Positions 26,018 to 34,105 are shown, counted from the first letter of the stretch. The stretch is DNA of 64,000 nucleotides from Fredinandcohnia onubensis (GCF_002734285.1 NZ_NSEA01000014.1:62001-126000), one strand, 5' to 3'. Notes: a model not told the origin generated them from the letters alone. Translations and numbers: made by a program.

Positions 26018-26818
26018 GTGAGTAGATTTAACCATAAAGAAAAAGAAAAAGTTTGTATTAAAACACGTAAAGTTTATGACTGGATTACTCGTCAAGTAGA
26101 GGTTCCAATCATCAATATGGCCGACGATAAGCTTGATGCAAAGTTTAAGTGCAACAGCGGAGGCGGCCACGGTGGTGGAGGCAACCACGGCGGCGGCGGA
26201 GGCGGCAGCCACGGCGGCGGAGGCGGTGGTAAATCCGGCGGTGGTACAAATGATATCCAAAAACTTTGCCAAATTCTTGAAAATGCAGGTGATGATTTTA
26301 CAGTAAATTGTTTCCTAAGTGATGAAGATGGACGTAGAATTGATCCTCGCATGGATAGCTATGATTTTACTTGTAAAGAAATCGTACCTTCAAATGGGCG
26401 TACTCCAGTAACTGTTACTTTACCAAATGGAGATACAGTAACACTTCAAAGAGTAAAAGCGTTAGTAAAAGGGTTTGTAGCTGTTCAAATCCTTAACGAC
26501 TATGGCGAAGTTATCTGCTCCTCTAAAGGGATTCCATTTGCGACTGTACAAAATTTCTTATTATGTGCTCCTGATGGAACAGATTTAGAATGTCATGTAT
26601 CATTCTTTGAATGTGATGCTAACCTAATTTGTGCCCAAGATTTCCAACAATTAGATGTATCTCTTACACTATGCCTTGAAGTACAAGTTGAAGCAGATGT
26701 AAAACTTGAAATCGAAGCAAAATTCTGCCACCCACGTGATGAGATCCTAGAACCAGCACAACTTTGCCCAACGGATATTTTTCCGCCACAATGTCCTGAA
26801 ATTTTTCCAGCATATTAG
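26018..26818 (+). CDS. Probable spore-surface protein with Gly/His-rich linker
   Basis: A 266-residue protein from a GTG start (AGGAGG, 7 nt before it). Segments: an N-terminal piece with VCIKTRKVYDW (residues 11-21); a Gly/His linker (about 47-76, many GGGG and H); a Cys-rich C-terminal domain (about 80-245) with NCFLSDEDG, VTLPNGDTVTLQRVKALVKGFVAVQI and CLEVQVEADVKLEIEAKFCHPR. The last two parts, without the linker, recur in the protein at 28057-28941. The linker DNA is very GC-rich against an AT-rich background. No known activity; sigma-K promoter and neighbours point to the spore surface. Confidence 0.72.
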   Translation: MSRFNHKEKEKVCIKTRKVYDWITRQVEVPIINMADDKLDAKFKCNSGGGHGGGGNHGGGGGGSHGGGGGGKSGGGTNDIQKLCQILENAGDDFTVNCFLSDEDGRRIDPRMDSYDFTCKEIVPSNGRTPVTVTLPNGDTVTLQRVKALVKGFVAVQILNDYGEVICSSKGIPFATVQNFLLCAPDGTDLECHVSFFECDANLICAQDFQQLDVSLTLCLEVQVEADVKLEIEAKFCHPRDEILEPAQLCPTDIFPPQCPEIFPAY

Positions 26819-26835
26819 AAACTTTAAAATGTAGG

Positions 26836-26866
26836 GGCTGTTGAACAATGCAACAGCCTTTTCTTT
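26836..26866 (+). terminator. Terminator of the Gly/His-rich protein gene
   Basis: An 8-bp stem (GGCTGTTG / CAACAGCC), 7-nt loop, followed by TTTTC and T-rich sequence. Confidence 0.85.
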
Positions 26867-26937
26867 TTTTATCTTATTTCATCAAATTAGAAATCCTTTT
26901 TAAAAATATATGACTACTCGCCCTTCTACATCACATA

Positions 26938-26946
26938 CATATAATA
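26938..26946 (+). promoter_or_regulatory. Possible sigma-K -10 of coiled-coil gene B
   Basis: CATATAATA matches the -10, but no AC element is at the expected 15-17 nt distance. It lies just before the 150-nt inverted element, so that element would be in the 5' leader. Confidence 0.3.
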
Positions 26947-26964
26947 TAAAGGCATGTAAGGAGA

Positions 26965-27114
26965 TGTTCAAAAAGTCATCTTCATAAACTTATTATGAAA
27001 CTTCAAATCAAACGTCACTCCGCCTATAAGGTTTTCATGTGTTTAAAACATTTATTTTTTTCCTTATAGGGGGTTCATGAACATCTCACTTCTGATTTGT
27101 CGACTTTTTGAACA
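26965..27114. repeat. 150-nt element with 13-bp terminal inverted repeats
   Basis: TGTTCAAAAAGTC (26965-26977) is repeated inverted at 27102-27114. Inside are a second 9-bp inverted pair (CCTATAAGG 27023-27031 / 27062-27070), a small hairpin TTCATAA..TTATGAA and a GTTCATGAAC palindrome. No ORF. It may be a miniature transposable element or a folded leader RNA; there is no clear target duplication. Confidence 0.6.
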
Positions 27115-27138
27115 CATACTGTAAAGGAGGAAAAGCTC

Positions 27139-27984
27139 TTGAGTAGAGGTAAATTTGATGATGACTTCCAAAATAAAGATTCAAAGCTGCAACTACAACA
27201 AAAAATTATTCATTACCGTTCGGAAGTCATTACATTGCAAAATAAATTAAAAAAAAACGAGCAGGAACTGGAAAAAGAAAAAATACGAAATCAGTACCTC
27301 CAAGAGAAATTATTTGAAGCTCAAAACACAAACCTTGAGTCATATGAGAAAGAAATTTCTTCTCTCCAAATGCAACTTTTAGCCAGTGAAGTTGCCTTAG
27401 AAGAGGAAAAAAAACGCGTTAAATTGATTCAAGAAAAGCTCATACAATCAACTCAGATTGAAAAACAAGTGATAGAAGCAAAACCAGAACCACTACTAGG
27501 ATTACAATCCTATTTTAACTATTCTTTTTTGTATACACCTGAGGAAGAAAGATTCGAAGAGGAAACCGGGTACCATGATATTTCAATCATTGGTGACTGC
27601 CTAATTGAAAATTACGGTACAGCTGACCTTCAGCAGCCGATTATTTGTATTCGTATAACTCCACACACTGCTGGACATTTAAGTGGAAAAATTGCAACAA
27701 ATAGATCAGAACTAAATGACGAAATCGATGATAATTCACGACAAGAAGAATGGCATTTTGTACATGACGATTGGAAAGAAAGAATCAAAAAAAATGGGGA
27801 GTATTGGATTAAACCCCAAAAAACCTCTATTATTCAGCCAAAAGGTAAACTCACTTTTTCCAATTTTGAATTGACTATTAGAAGTCCAATGGAACATAAA
27901 TCAATCATTCTAGAGGCATTTGCTTATTGCAAGGAGTTTCCAAGCGGGATTCCATCACTAAATAAAATTATCATAAACCTGTAG
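27139..27984 (+). CDS. Coiled-coil protein B with C-terminal beta-rich domain
   Basis: A 281-residue protein starting at TTG (AAAGGAGG, 9 nt). Residues 16-115 form a long coiled coil, whose beginning is shared with coiled-coil protein A. Residues 120-281 are a separate domain with YHDISIIGDCLIENYG, IICIRITPHTAGHLSGKIA, EEWHFVHDDWKERI and a late beta region. It resembles no family I can name with confidence. Its leader carries the 150-nt inverted element. A structural role at the spore surface is inferred from neighbours only. Confidence 0.68.
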   Translation: MSRGKFDDDFQNKDSKLQLQQKIIHYRSEVITLQNKLKKNEQELEKEKIRNQYLQEKLFEAQNTNLESYEKEISSLQMQLLASEVALEEEKKRVKLIQEKLIQSTQIEKQVIEAKPEPLLGLQSYFNYSFLYTPEEERFEEETGYHDISIIGDCLIENYGTADLQQPIICIRITPHTAGHLSGKIATNRSELNDEIDDNSRQEEWHFVHDDWKERIKKNGEYWIKPQKTSIIQPKGKLTFSNFELTIRSPMEHKSIILEAFAYCKEFPSGIPSLNKIIINL

Positions 27985-27989
27985 TTACT

Positions 27990-28030
27990 CTTCCATAATC
28001 AATGGAGATCATCTTTATTGATTATGGAAG
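27990..28030 (+). terminator. Terminator of coiled-coil gene B
   Basis: A perfect 13-bp stem (CTTCCATAATCAA / TTGATTATGGAAG) with a 15-nt loop, followed by TTTTAATA. It lies between two convergent genes. Confidence 0.8.
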
Positions 28031-28056
28031 TTTTAATACAATCTTAAGAAGTCTCA

Positions 28057-28941
28057 TCAAACAATTCTTGGTTTACTAAAGTGACCTTCTACTTCTACAA
28101 TCACCTCTTCAACAGTCATTATTTTTTGATAGAGGGTGATTTTGAGCTTAATTTCAAAGGAAGGACCAATTTCTCCTATATTAGTTTCAACTACTTGACA
28201 ATCAGCCTCTAGTACTTTACAATCCACCCTCGTCTGTTTAGGTGCTTTAAGCAGCACTTTATCTTCAGCTTTAAAAATAATCGGTTCTGTCGTGAAAACA
28301 CAATCACTATTGTAAAAAAATTGTAAAATGACAAACCCTTCCTTCAGCACTTTAACCTTTTGTAATTCAACGGTATTCCAATCAGGTAGCGTTAAAGTTA
28401 AGGAGTCTCTTCCGTATATTTGTGGAACTTCTATACACGTAATCGGCGGTAATTTATGTGAAAGGTGTAGTATCCCCTCTTTGTTAGAAAGAAAGCATTT
28501 CACATCCGAACTGTAGAGCCAACTTAAAAACAAATGTGGATTAAATCCAATCTCAAATAACCCCATAAATTCCCCTTCATCACCTTCACTGCTTACTTCT
28601 ATAGTCTTTAAATGTTCGGTCTCAAATGTAAGACATTCCCCTTCACTCAGAGTGTATTGCACTTTTCCATTTACCACTATGTTCATCTCCCCTCCACAGC
28701 CACTTTCAAACAAGATTGTCACAGCAGCAGGGAGTCCTTTTGTAAATTTGTGATCCGCACTCCATACAATCTTTGGGGCTTCCCCAGTAGGAACAATAAA
28801 TTCATCAACAATTGTACTAAAATCAACATTTTCTAAAATATCTGCTATCCATTCAGTTCGAGTAAGTTGGTACGTCCAGTCAGTAAACTTTGTAACTTTA
28901 ATACAATGTGTTTCACTTTTATTTAGTTCATTGAGAGTCAA
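28057..28941 (-). CDS. Probable spore-surface protein with Ena-like middle domain
   Basis: About 294 residues from a TTG start (GGGGGTG, 8 nt before it). The longer frame from 29022 includes the promoter and is rejected. N-terminal HCIKVTKFTDW and the C-terminal half (VKCFLSNKEG, LTLTLPDWNTVELQKVKVLKEGFVILQF, ending FSKPRIV) match the protein at 26018. Between them is a beta-rich segment (PAAVTILFESGCGGEMNIVVNG, LSEGECLTFETEHLKTIEV, GLFEI). This has the strand pattern of DUF3992 endospore-appendage subunits. That resemblance is by eye. Confidence 0.68.
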   Translation of the reverse strand: MTLNELNKSETHCIKVTKFTDWTYQLTRTEWIADILENVDFSTIVDEFIVPTGEAPKIVWSADHKFTKGLPAAVTILFESGCGGEMNIVVNGKVQYTLSEGECLTFETEHLKTIEVSSEGDEGEFMGLFEIGFNPHLFLSWLYSSDVKCFLSNKEGILHLSHKLPPITCIEVPQIYGRDSLTLTLPDWNTVELQKVKVLKEGFVILQFFYNSDCVFTTEPIIFKAEDKVLLKAPKQTRVDCKVLEADCQVVETNIGEIGPSFEIKLKITLYQKIMTVEEVIVEVEGHFSKPRIV

Positions 28942-28967
28942 TATCCATACACCCCCATTGCTACACA

Positions 28968-28994
28968 TATAGTATGTGACAATAGCGGAATTGT
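28968..28994 (-). promoter_or_regulatory. Candidate sigma-K promoter of the Ena-like paralogue
   Basis: On the minus strand: ACA, 15 nt, CATACTATA (28968-28976). It is identical in its conserved bases to the promoter of the plus-strand paralogue and places the transcript start after codon 29022. Confidence 0.6.
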
Positions 28995-29090
28995 TCCGGA
29001 CCGAAAGTATATAGACAAACACCCTTTAGAGGGAACCACATATACTGATAAGGAATGTACAATCACGAAAAAGCAGGAGTTTCCAACATA

Positions 29091-29115
29091 AAAAAACCTT
29101 CGAAACGAAGGTTTT
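29091..29115 (-). terminator. Terminator of the CotB-like three-repeat gene
   Basis: A 10-bp stem (AAAACCTTCG / CGAAGGTTTT), 3-nt loop, T-run on the minus strand. Confidence 0.85.
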
Positions 29116-29123
29116 CTAATCGG

Positions 29124-29795
29124 TTACGAAAAGTGCAAAGTTTTTATATGACGAGTATTGCTAAAAACCGTTTCCTCCCGTGCAGTAACCAATTCAATAA
29201 TATTATCTTTCACGTTTTTTAGTTGACCTATCTTATCTTTATCTTCACCTAAATCAAATACGACCATCTGTCCTTGTAGCTTTTTAACTTGTTCCTCAAA
29301 CGTTCTAGCCAACGTAATTGAAGAGGGATTAACTGGAAACTTCTGCTTATCAAGTCCATAAGGAGTTTGATTTTGATTATACGGAATTAACCATTTTAAG
29401 TGCTGGAATGGGATAAACATTGTTTTAAAGACTGGTGAATAAAATACGATATAATCATTCATTAAGTTTGTCACATACCCGTGAATGGAATTTTTCGAGG
29501 TAACACAAAGTTCAACGAAAAGACCCTTTGCATTATTCACGATTTTTCGTAAGGAGATCTCATCAGTATAAGTGTTTATTGGTGTATTCCCGGGATTCGT
29601 AATTTCTTCTGTCTCATCCAACCTTGGAATTTTCACTTTTTGTATATGAAAAATAGGCATGTAGTAGAAGTTTCCTTCTTTTGTATATAAGACGATTATA
29701 TCAGAACCTATTTCAACAAGGATGCCGATTATTTGTTTATGACCAGATATTTCAACAACAACTTGTTCATCGATATAATGGCTTAGATGCTTCAA
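29124..29795 (-). CDS. CotB-related three-repeat coat protein (DUF2642-like)
   Basis: About 223 residues, made of three diverged copies of a 55-60-residue beta unit. The first has LKHLSHYIDEQVVVEISG...FHIQKVKI, the second FVELCVTSKNSIHGYV...QHLKWLI and the third LQGQMVVFDLG...RHIKTLHF. Each ends in a HIK-like motif, as in CotB next door. The TTG at 29795 lies after GAGGTGAG; the ATG at 29858 has no ribosome site. It is probably a coat protein. The GGPE loop that CotB has in every repeat is missing here. Confidence 0.7.
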   Translation of the reverse strand: MKHLSHYIDEQVVVEISGHKQIIGILVEIGSDIIVLYTKEGNFYYMPIFHIQKVKIPRLDETEEITNPGNTPINTYTDEISLRKIVNNAKGLFVELCVTSKNSIHGYVTNLMNDYIVFYSPVFKTMFIPFQHLKWLIPYNQNQTPYGLDKQKFPVNPSSITLARTFEEQVKKLQGQMVVFDLGEDKDKIGQLKNVKDNIIELVTAREETVFSNTRHIKTLHFS

Positions 29796-29885
29796 AAAAC
29801 TCACCTCAATTCTAAAATTTTTTACTTTTGTACAGAACATGTACACTTTTATAGACATAAATTACTTTTAATCTACCAGGATAAG

Positions 29886-29946
29886 AAAAAAGTATCGGCA
29901 TCTTTCGCATGAGACACCGCATAACGCAAGAAGAGACCGATACTCT
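29886..29946 (-). terminator. Terminator of cotB
   Basis: A long imperfect hairpin whose base is AAAGAGTATCGG / CCGATACTTTTT, followed by T residues on the minus strand. Confidence 0.7.
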
Positions 29947-29984
29947 TTGTTATCTATTTCTTAACCATTTACGTTGTAAAGATG

Positions 29985-30890
29985 TTATAGCCTCGATTTT
30001 GTTGAGCCACTGTACATTTTGATACTAAATGATTTTTTGCTGTCATTTTTGTTTTGATTCTTCTGGTTGTTGGAATCATTATTTTGATTTTGGTTTTGGT
30101 TTTGATTGTTGTCATTAGATTCCTGTTGATTTTGATTATTTTCTGCATTTTGGTTATTTTCTTGTTTTAACACATAGCTAATGTTTCGAATATGGAAAGT
30201 TGCAATACGACAAACTTCTTTCTCGCAAATTAGAACTAAATGTCCGTCTGAGCTATCCGCAAGAACGCCTTGCATACTTTCTGGACCACCGCGATTAATT
30301 GTAACCCATTTATATCTCATATTTTTTAATAACTCAGTAAAGTTATCTGCTTCGACATATTCTGGTTTTACAAAAGTTGCCATAGACATCATGTTCCCAT
30401 TTTGTGCTTGATTTTCATTATTATTTCCTGATCCATTTTTATTGTCGTTCACTGCATAACTCAAACTCTTCACATGTTCCAACTGATAATAAACAACCCC
30501 GTCTTTCTCAGTGTAAAGAACTAAATAATCACCCTTCACATCAAGTAATCTACCATTTCTTGCCTCTGGCCCGCCTCGGTCGATACGAACCATATTGTCT
30601 TTCATTGCTGTTAAGACATCTGAAAAAGTATTGGTTTCCTCAATCATCGACATCGTCGTCATTACAGATTCATTATTATTTGTGTTCATGCTTGTTGTTG
30701 AATCTTCAATTACACTCTTAATATGACTAGTCTGATAAATGATAACCCCCTCTTCATTTGTACTTAACACTAAATAATCAGATTTAACTGAGATTAGTTG
30801 GCCTGTTCTGGATTCAGGACCACCTTTAAACACTTTGACTGCTTTACCTTGTAAAGATTCAAGGTAGCTTAGATTAATATTTTCATTCAT
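29985..30890 (-). CDS. cotB: Spore coat protein CotB, Asn/Gln-rich tail variant
   Basis: A 301-residue outer coat protein. Three repeats each carry the CotB core: VFKGGPES...SHIKSV, RIDRGGPEA...EHVKSL, TINRGGPES...FHIRNI (starting about residues 10, 94 and 180). In B. subtilis a Ser/Lys/Arg-rich tail follows, which the kinase CotH phosphorylates. Here the tail (about 240-301) is made of N and Q with few Ser. The start at 30890 is chosen because AAGGAGG lies 9 nt upstream; ATGs further out overlap it. A sigma-K-like promoter is at 30938-30964. Confidence 0.88.
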   Translation of the reverse strand: MNENINLSYLESLQGKAVKVFKGGPESRTGQLISVKSDYLVLSTNEEGVIIYQTSHIKSVIEDSTTSMNTNNNESVMTTMSMIEETNTFSDVLTAMKDNMVRIDRGGPEARNGRLLDVKGDYLVLYTEKDGVVYYQLEHVKSLSYAVNDNKNGSGNNNENQAQNGNMMSMATFVKPEYVEADNFTELLKNMRYKWVTINRGGPESMQGVLADSSDGHLVLICEKEVCRIATFHIRNISYVLKQENNQNAENNQNQQESNDNNQNQNQNQNNDSNNQKNQNKNDSKKSFSIKMYSGSTKSRL

Positions 30891-30937
30891 CAACATTTGC
30901 CTCCTTATCAAATATCATTGTGGGGTGTTTATAATGT

Positions 30938-30964
30938 ATCTATATGCGTAGACAACGTTTTGGT
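30938..30964 (-). promoter_or_regulatory. Candidate sigma-K promoter of cotB
   Basis: On the minus strand: ACC, 15 nt, CATATAGAT. The -10 differs from CATAnnnTA only in its last two bases. The rest of the gap up to 31160 (about 200 nt) holds no gene. Confidence 0.4.
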
Positions 30965-31159
30965 CCTAATCTCTTGCCTATTTCTATAAAAATAAGCATT
31001 TGTCCATCAGAGAAAAACCTAGATTCCGATTCAATCAATGAAAATGTCCCAATTTTGTAATAGATTCCGTTGAGAAACCGTTAAAAACATGGTTTCATTG
31101 TTAGATATTTGAACCGAAAGGAAAATCACCTATAAGGTATTTATTAAGGAATCTATTTA

Positions 31160-31197
31160 AAAAACCTGCACCGAGACAGGAATCTAGTGCAGGTTTC
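31160..31197 (-). terminator. Terminator of yjcA
   Basis: A 10-bp stem (AAACCTGCAC / GTGCAGGTTT), 15-nt loop, minus-strand T-run. Confidence 0.8.
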
Positions 31198-31207
31198 TAA
31201 TCAATAA

Positions 31208-31558
31208 TTAATTTATTGTTTTTTCAATAGCAGCTTCAATTATTGCTGCAAATCCAGCTATGGCCAGAATCAAGATGAACGGTTCTATCCATCTGAGATT
31301 AAAATAATAGGCCCCATAAAGTAATAGGGAACTCCAAATCCCGGTACACCAGTAACAACTTAATAACTCACCAATCCATTTACGTAAACCTTTTCCCTTT
31401 ATATGAAGATAGGATTCAACGGTTCCGTCCGGAAGTTCTTCTTCAATGATCTCATGAAAGGGACGACGCATAAAAGAAGTAATTTTATCATAGATTAATA
31501 ATCGTGTTAATCTAAACGATGCCAAACTAATTAAGATAAATTCAAACCAAGTAATCAT
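31208..31558 (-). CDS. yjcA: YjcA, DUF1360 sporulation membrane protein
   Basis: A 116-residue membrane protein. It starts MITWFEFILISLASFRLTRLLIYDKI, then has a polar loop with RPFHEIIEEE, then WIGELLSCYWCTGIWSSLLLYGAYYF and a last hydrophobic helix. The C-Y-W-C-TG-IW motif defines DUF1360. B. subtilis yjcA is a sigma-K gene next to the cotVWXYZ cluster. The same vicinity holds here. The start at 31558 has GGGGAGGAGG upstream; the longer frame (31594) does not. Confidence 0.87.
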   Translation of the reverse strand: MITWFEFILISLASFRLTRLLIYDKITSFMRRPFHEIIEEELPDGTVESYLHIKGKGLRKWIGELLSCYWCTGIWSSLLLYGAYYFNLRWIEPFILILAIAGFAAIIEAAIEKTIN

Positions 31559-31693
31559 GTATTTGGACCTCCTCCCCGTATTACATTTGAACAAGAATAA
31601 ATAAACATATAACCATTTTATGCATAGGATATAGGAAGGAACATTGGCATTTTAAAAATGGGCATTTGCATCAAATAAGTTATGGATACATCT

Positions 31694-31730
31694 ATAAAAA
31701 AGAGACGTCTAAATCATTGATTTAGACGTT
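31694..31730 (-). terminator. Terminator of the ArsB-like permease gene
   Basis: A 12-bp perfect stem (ACGTCTAAATCA / TGATTTAGACGT) with a one-base loop and a T-run on the minus strand. Confidence 0.8.
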
Positions 31731-31740
31731 ACACTGAATG

Positions 31741-33099
31741 TTATAGAAATACCAACTTTATCCAGGCATTTAGAATAAGTAGGGTCACTATTGTTGTTAT
31801 TGGAATAACGATTATCGTTATCTTTAAATAATCTTTCCAAGTCACTTTTATCTTATTTTGACGTAAGATGTGCATCCAAATCAACGAAGCCAGGGTACCT
31901 ATTGGTAGTAATAATGCACCTATATCACTGCCAATTATGTTCGCTAAATAAATGGTCTGTAGCGTAAGTGTATCGAGCTCCATTTCTGTCAATGCAATGG
32001 TACCAACCATTAAAGCAGGATGGTTATTAAAGATATTAGACAAAATGGAAACTAATCCTCCCATTACTAAGCTGGCTTGAAATATCCCCTCATCTACTAT
32101 TGGTTTAAAAGCGGAAACTAGTAATGTCGTTAGACCTACATTGTGAAGTCCATAAATTATGACGTACATTGAAAAAGCAAACACTAAAATGTGCCATGGC
32201 GTCTTTTTAATTAAATCAATTGGATTTGTCCCTAAATAATACCACCTGAACATTAGCAGCACTAAGGATCCAAGAACTGCAACAAACTCAATTGGAATAG
32301 AGAAATAGGATGCAACAAACAGAAGACATCGGATTACTAACACAAATAATATAATTTTAAACATAAAATTTGTGCGTTTTTTCTTTAATTCTGGTGGTTG
32401 ACTACCTACTTTTAATGGATGAAAATCCGGTGTAACAATAGACTCCTTATTTTCAGAAAGTAAGATTGGAAGCTTTTTCGGGATCTTATTTTTCACTAAT
32501 AAGAACATTAACAGTGACATGATTAGTAATCCTAACATTGAAGGTACAAACATCATTGCAGTTTGTGTATATAGGGTCATATTTACAATCTTCAAGGCAA
32601 TTAAATTTACTATGTTACTTACTCCAATTGGTGCACTCGATGCTGTTGCAATTAATGCTCCACTCAACAAATAGGGGATCTGCTGTCTAGGTTTTATACG
32701 AAGGTTTTTTAGGAGGATTATTAGGATAGGTGTTGTGATTAATATACTTCCATCGTTGTTAAATAATAACGTCATTAGAAAGCATAACAATTGGATGTAC
32801 CAGTAAAGACGGTATCCCGACCCTCTCGCTAGGCTAACTAATCGCGAAGCAGTCCAATGGAAAAAACCAAAACTTTCTAAAGTAATTGCCATCACGATAG
32901 TTGAAATTATCGTTATAGACGCTCCGCCTATCTTACTTATTATATCTGCTATGTCCCCTTGTGTAACAATTCCCGATATCAAGATTAGAAAGGCTCCTAC
33001 TGATGCTGGCCATGCTTCATTTAATCCTCTAGGCCTCCAAAAAATAATAGACATTGTTAGTATAAAGACACTTACCGCTATCCATATCTGAACATTCAT
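31741..33099 (-). CDS. ArsB/NhaD-type ion transporter
   Basis: A 452-residue polytopic membrane protein (about 11-12 hydrophobic segments) of the arsenical pump/IT superfamily. Typical features are NNDGSILITTPI and SAPIGVSNIVNLIALKI in the first half and SNIFNNHPALMVGTIAL and IGSDIGALLLPIGTLASL in the second. These two repeats form the ion site. The ATG at 33099 has AAAGGGGTG upstream. No arsenic regulator or ATPase is near, so the substrate may not be arsenite. It looks out of place among coat genes. Confidence 0.8.
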   Translation of the reverse strand: MNVQIWIAVSVFILTMSIIFWRPRGLNEAWPASVGAFLILISGIVTQGDIADIISKIGGASITIISTIVMAITLESFGFFHWTASRLVSLARGSGYRLYWYIQLLCFLMTLLFNNDGSILITTPILIILLKNLRIKPRQQIPYLLSGALIATASSAPIGVSNIVNLIALKIVNMTLYTQTAMMFVPSMLGLLIMSLLMFLLVKNKIPKKLPILLSENKESIVTPDFHPLKVGSQPPELKKKRTNFMFKIILFVLVIRCLLFVASYFSIPIEFVAVLGSLVLLMFRWYYLGTNPIDLIKKTPWHILVFAFSMYVIIYGLHNVGLTTLLVSAFKPIVDEGIFQASLVMGGLVSILSNIFNNHPALMVGTIALTEMELDTLTLQTIYLANIIGSDIGALLLPIGTLASLIWMHILRQNKIKVTWKDYLKITIIVIPITTIVTLLILNAWIKLVFL

Positions 33100-33156
33100 T
33101 TTTTCACCCCTTTCAAATGCCTTACATTGACATTTGTCCTTACTTGTCTTATACAC

Positions 33157-33538
33157 TATATTTATATTCTTTTTTAGAAATATGGAGATAGATATACGTC
33201 TAATTCTATTAAAATTGTACGCTTGTCATCACGGTCAAAATGTACCACAGAGAGAAATAACTAGAAAAATTCTAGCAATAGTTGTACCTTAGGGTGAAAT
33301 GACTAGAATGTATATAGTGAGGATATACCAGAATGATAAATAACCAAATTGCAAATAACCCTTAAAACGATAGCATTCACCTACATTTACCTAACACGAA
33401 GCAAATAAAAAATGACTCCAGTAAAAATCTGAAGTCACTTTTATTATAAATTTATAACGATGAGGATTTGAATAAATAATCTATTGTCATGGAGTAATTT
33501 ATATCTTATATTATTTGATTTTATGAGTAGAGACCTTA
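33157..33538. other. Long intergenic stretch, no gene seen
   Basis: About 380 nt, A/T-rich. The only structure is an imperfect hairpin at 33409-33446 (AGTGACTTCAG / CTCCAGTCATTTT on the minus strand), which probably ends the gene at 33539. An ACTAG..CTAGT-type short palindrome near 33262-33280 was noted without function. Confidence 0.5.
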
Positions 33539-33943
33539 TTATCGAACATACGTGTAAACAGCTCCATCACCATCTTCATTATTTAAACTTGCTACAATAC
33601 GGAAACCTTGTTGGTATAAACATGAATTTGCTTCAGTAAAAGAGGTAACACCATTTACAATTTCGCAACCGCTGTCTTGAGTTTGTGAACTTGTAAATAC
33701 TTCAGTCACTAAATTATTTACAACATCGACTAGAAGGTTCACAGTATCTCCAGTATATTGATCGTGATGGTGTTTATGTTTCGCATTAGCCTGACCTCCA
33801 GCTTTTGCGTTACCTTGACCTGCAGCTTTTGCATTACCTTGATCTACAGCTTTTGCATTATTTTGATCTGCTACTTGTGCGTTTTCTGAAGCATCTTTGT
33901 TGTGTCCATGATCTTTGTTGTGTCCATGATCTTTCTTAGGCAT
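33539..33943 (-). CDS. DSGC-family protein with repeats, paralogue of the His-rich protein
   Basis: A 134-residue protein. Its parts are a His/Lys head with two DHGHNK copies (residues 5-16); four imperfect 8-residue repeats with the core Q-x-NAKA (about 27-55); a short KHKHHHDQ; and a C-terminal domain with D90-S-G-C93 and C108-L-Y-Q-Q-G-F, ending YTYVR. The C-terminal domain matches the gene at 19842, including the 15-residue cysteine spacing. The ribosome site AAAGGGGGG precedes the ATG. No family recognised. Confidence 0.7.
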   Translation of the reverse strand: MPKKDHGHNKDHGHNKDASENAQVADQNNAKAVDQGNAKAAGQGNAKAGGQANAKHKHHHDQYTGDTVNLLVDVVNNLVTEVFTSSQTQDSGCEIVNGVTSFTEANSCLYQQGFRIVASLNNEDGDGAVYTYVR

Positions 33944-34105
33944 CTAATTCCCCCCTTTCTGCGAGTCTAATGTATTATATAAATGTTTCCTATTTTAGAA
34001 ACGGCATTTATACTAGAATATATGTCTATTTTTTGGGGACATAAAATAATAATCTATTAGAAAACCATTCACTCTAACTTCTCTTATGTAATAGAGAAGT
34101 TACAA

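Noticed and set aside
26092-26352. Pro-rich reading frame on the minus strand
   Set aside because: It is the antisense of the Gly/His-rich linker, has no ribosome site, and the plus-strand gene has a strong one and a promoter.
26965-27114. Complete insertion sequence
   Set aside because: Only 150 nt, no transposase frame and no clear target-site duplication.
28942-29022. N-terminal extension of the Ena-like paralogue (frame from 29022)
   Set aside because: The stretch contains the CATACTATA promoter and the ribosome site of the TTG at 28941, so it is not translated.
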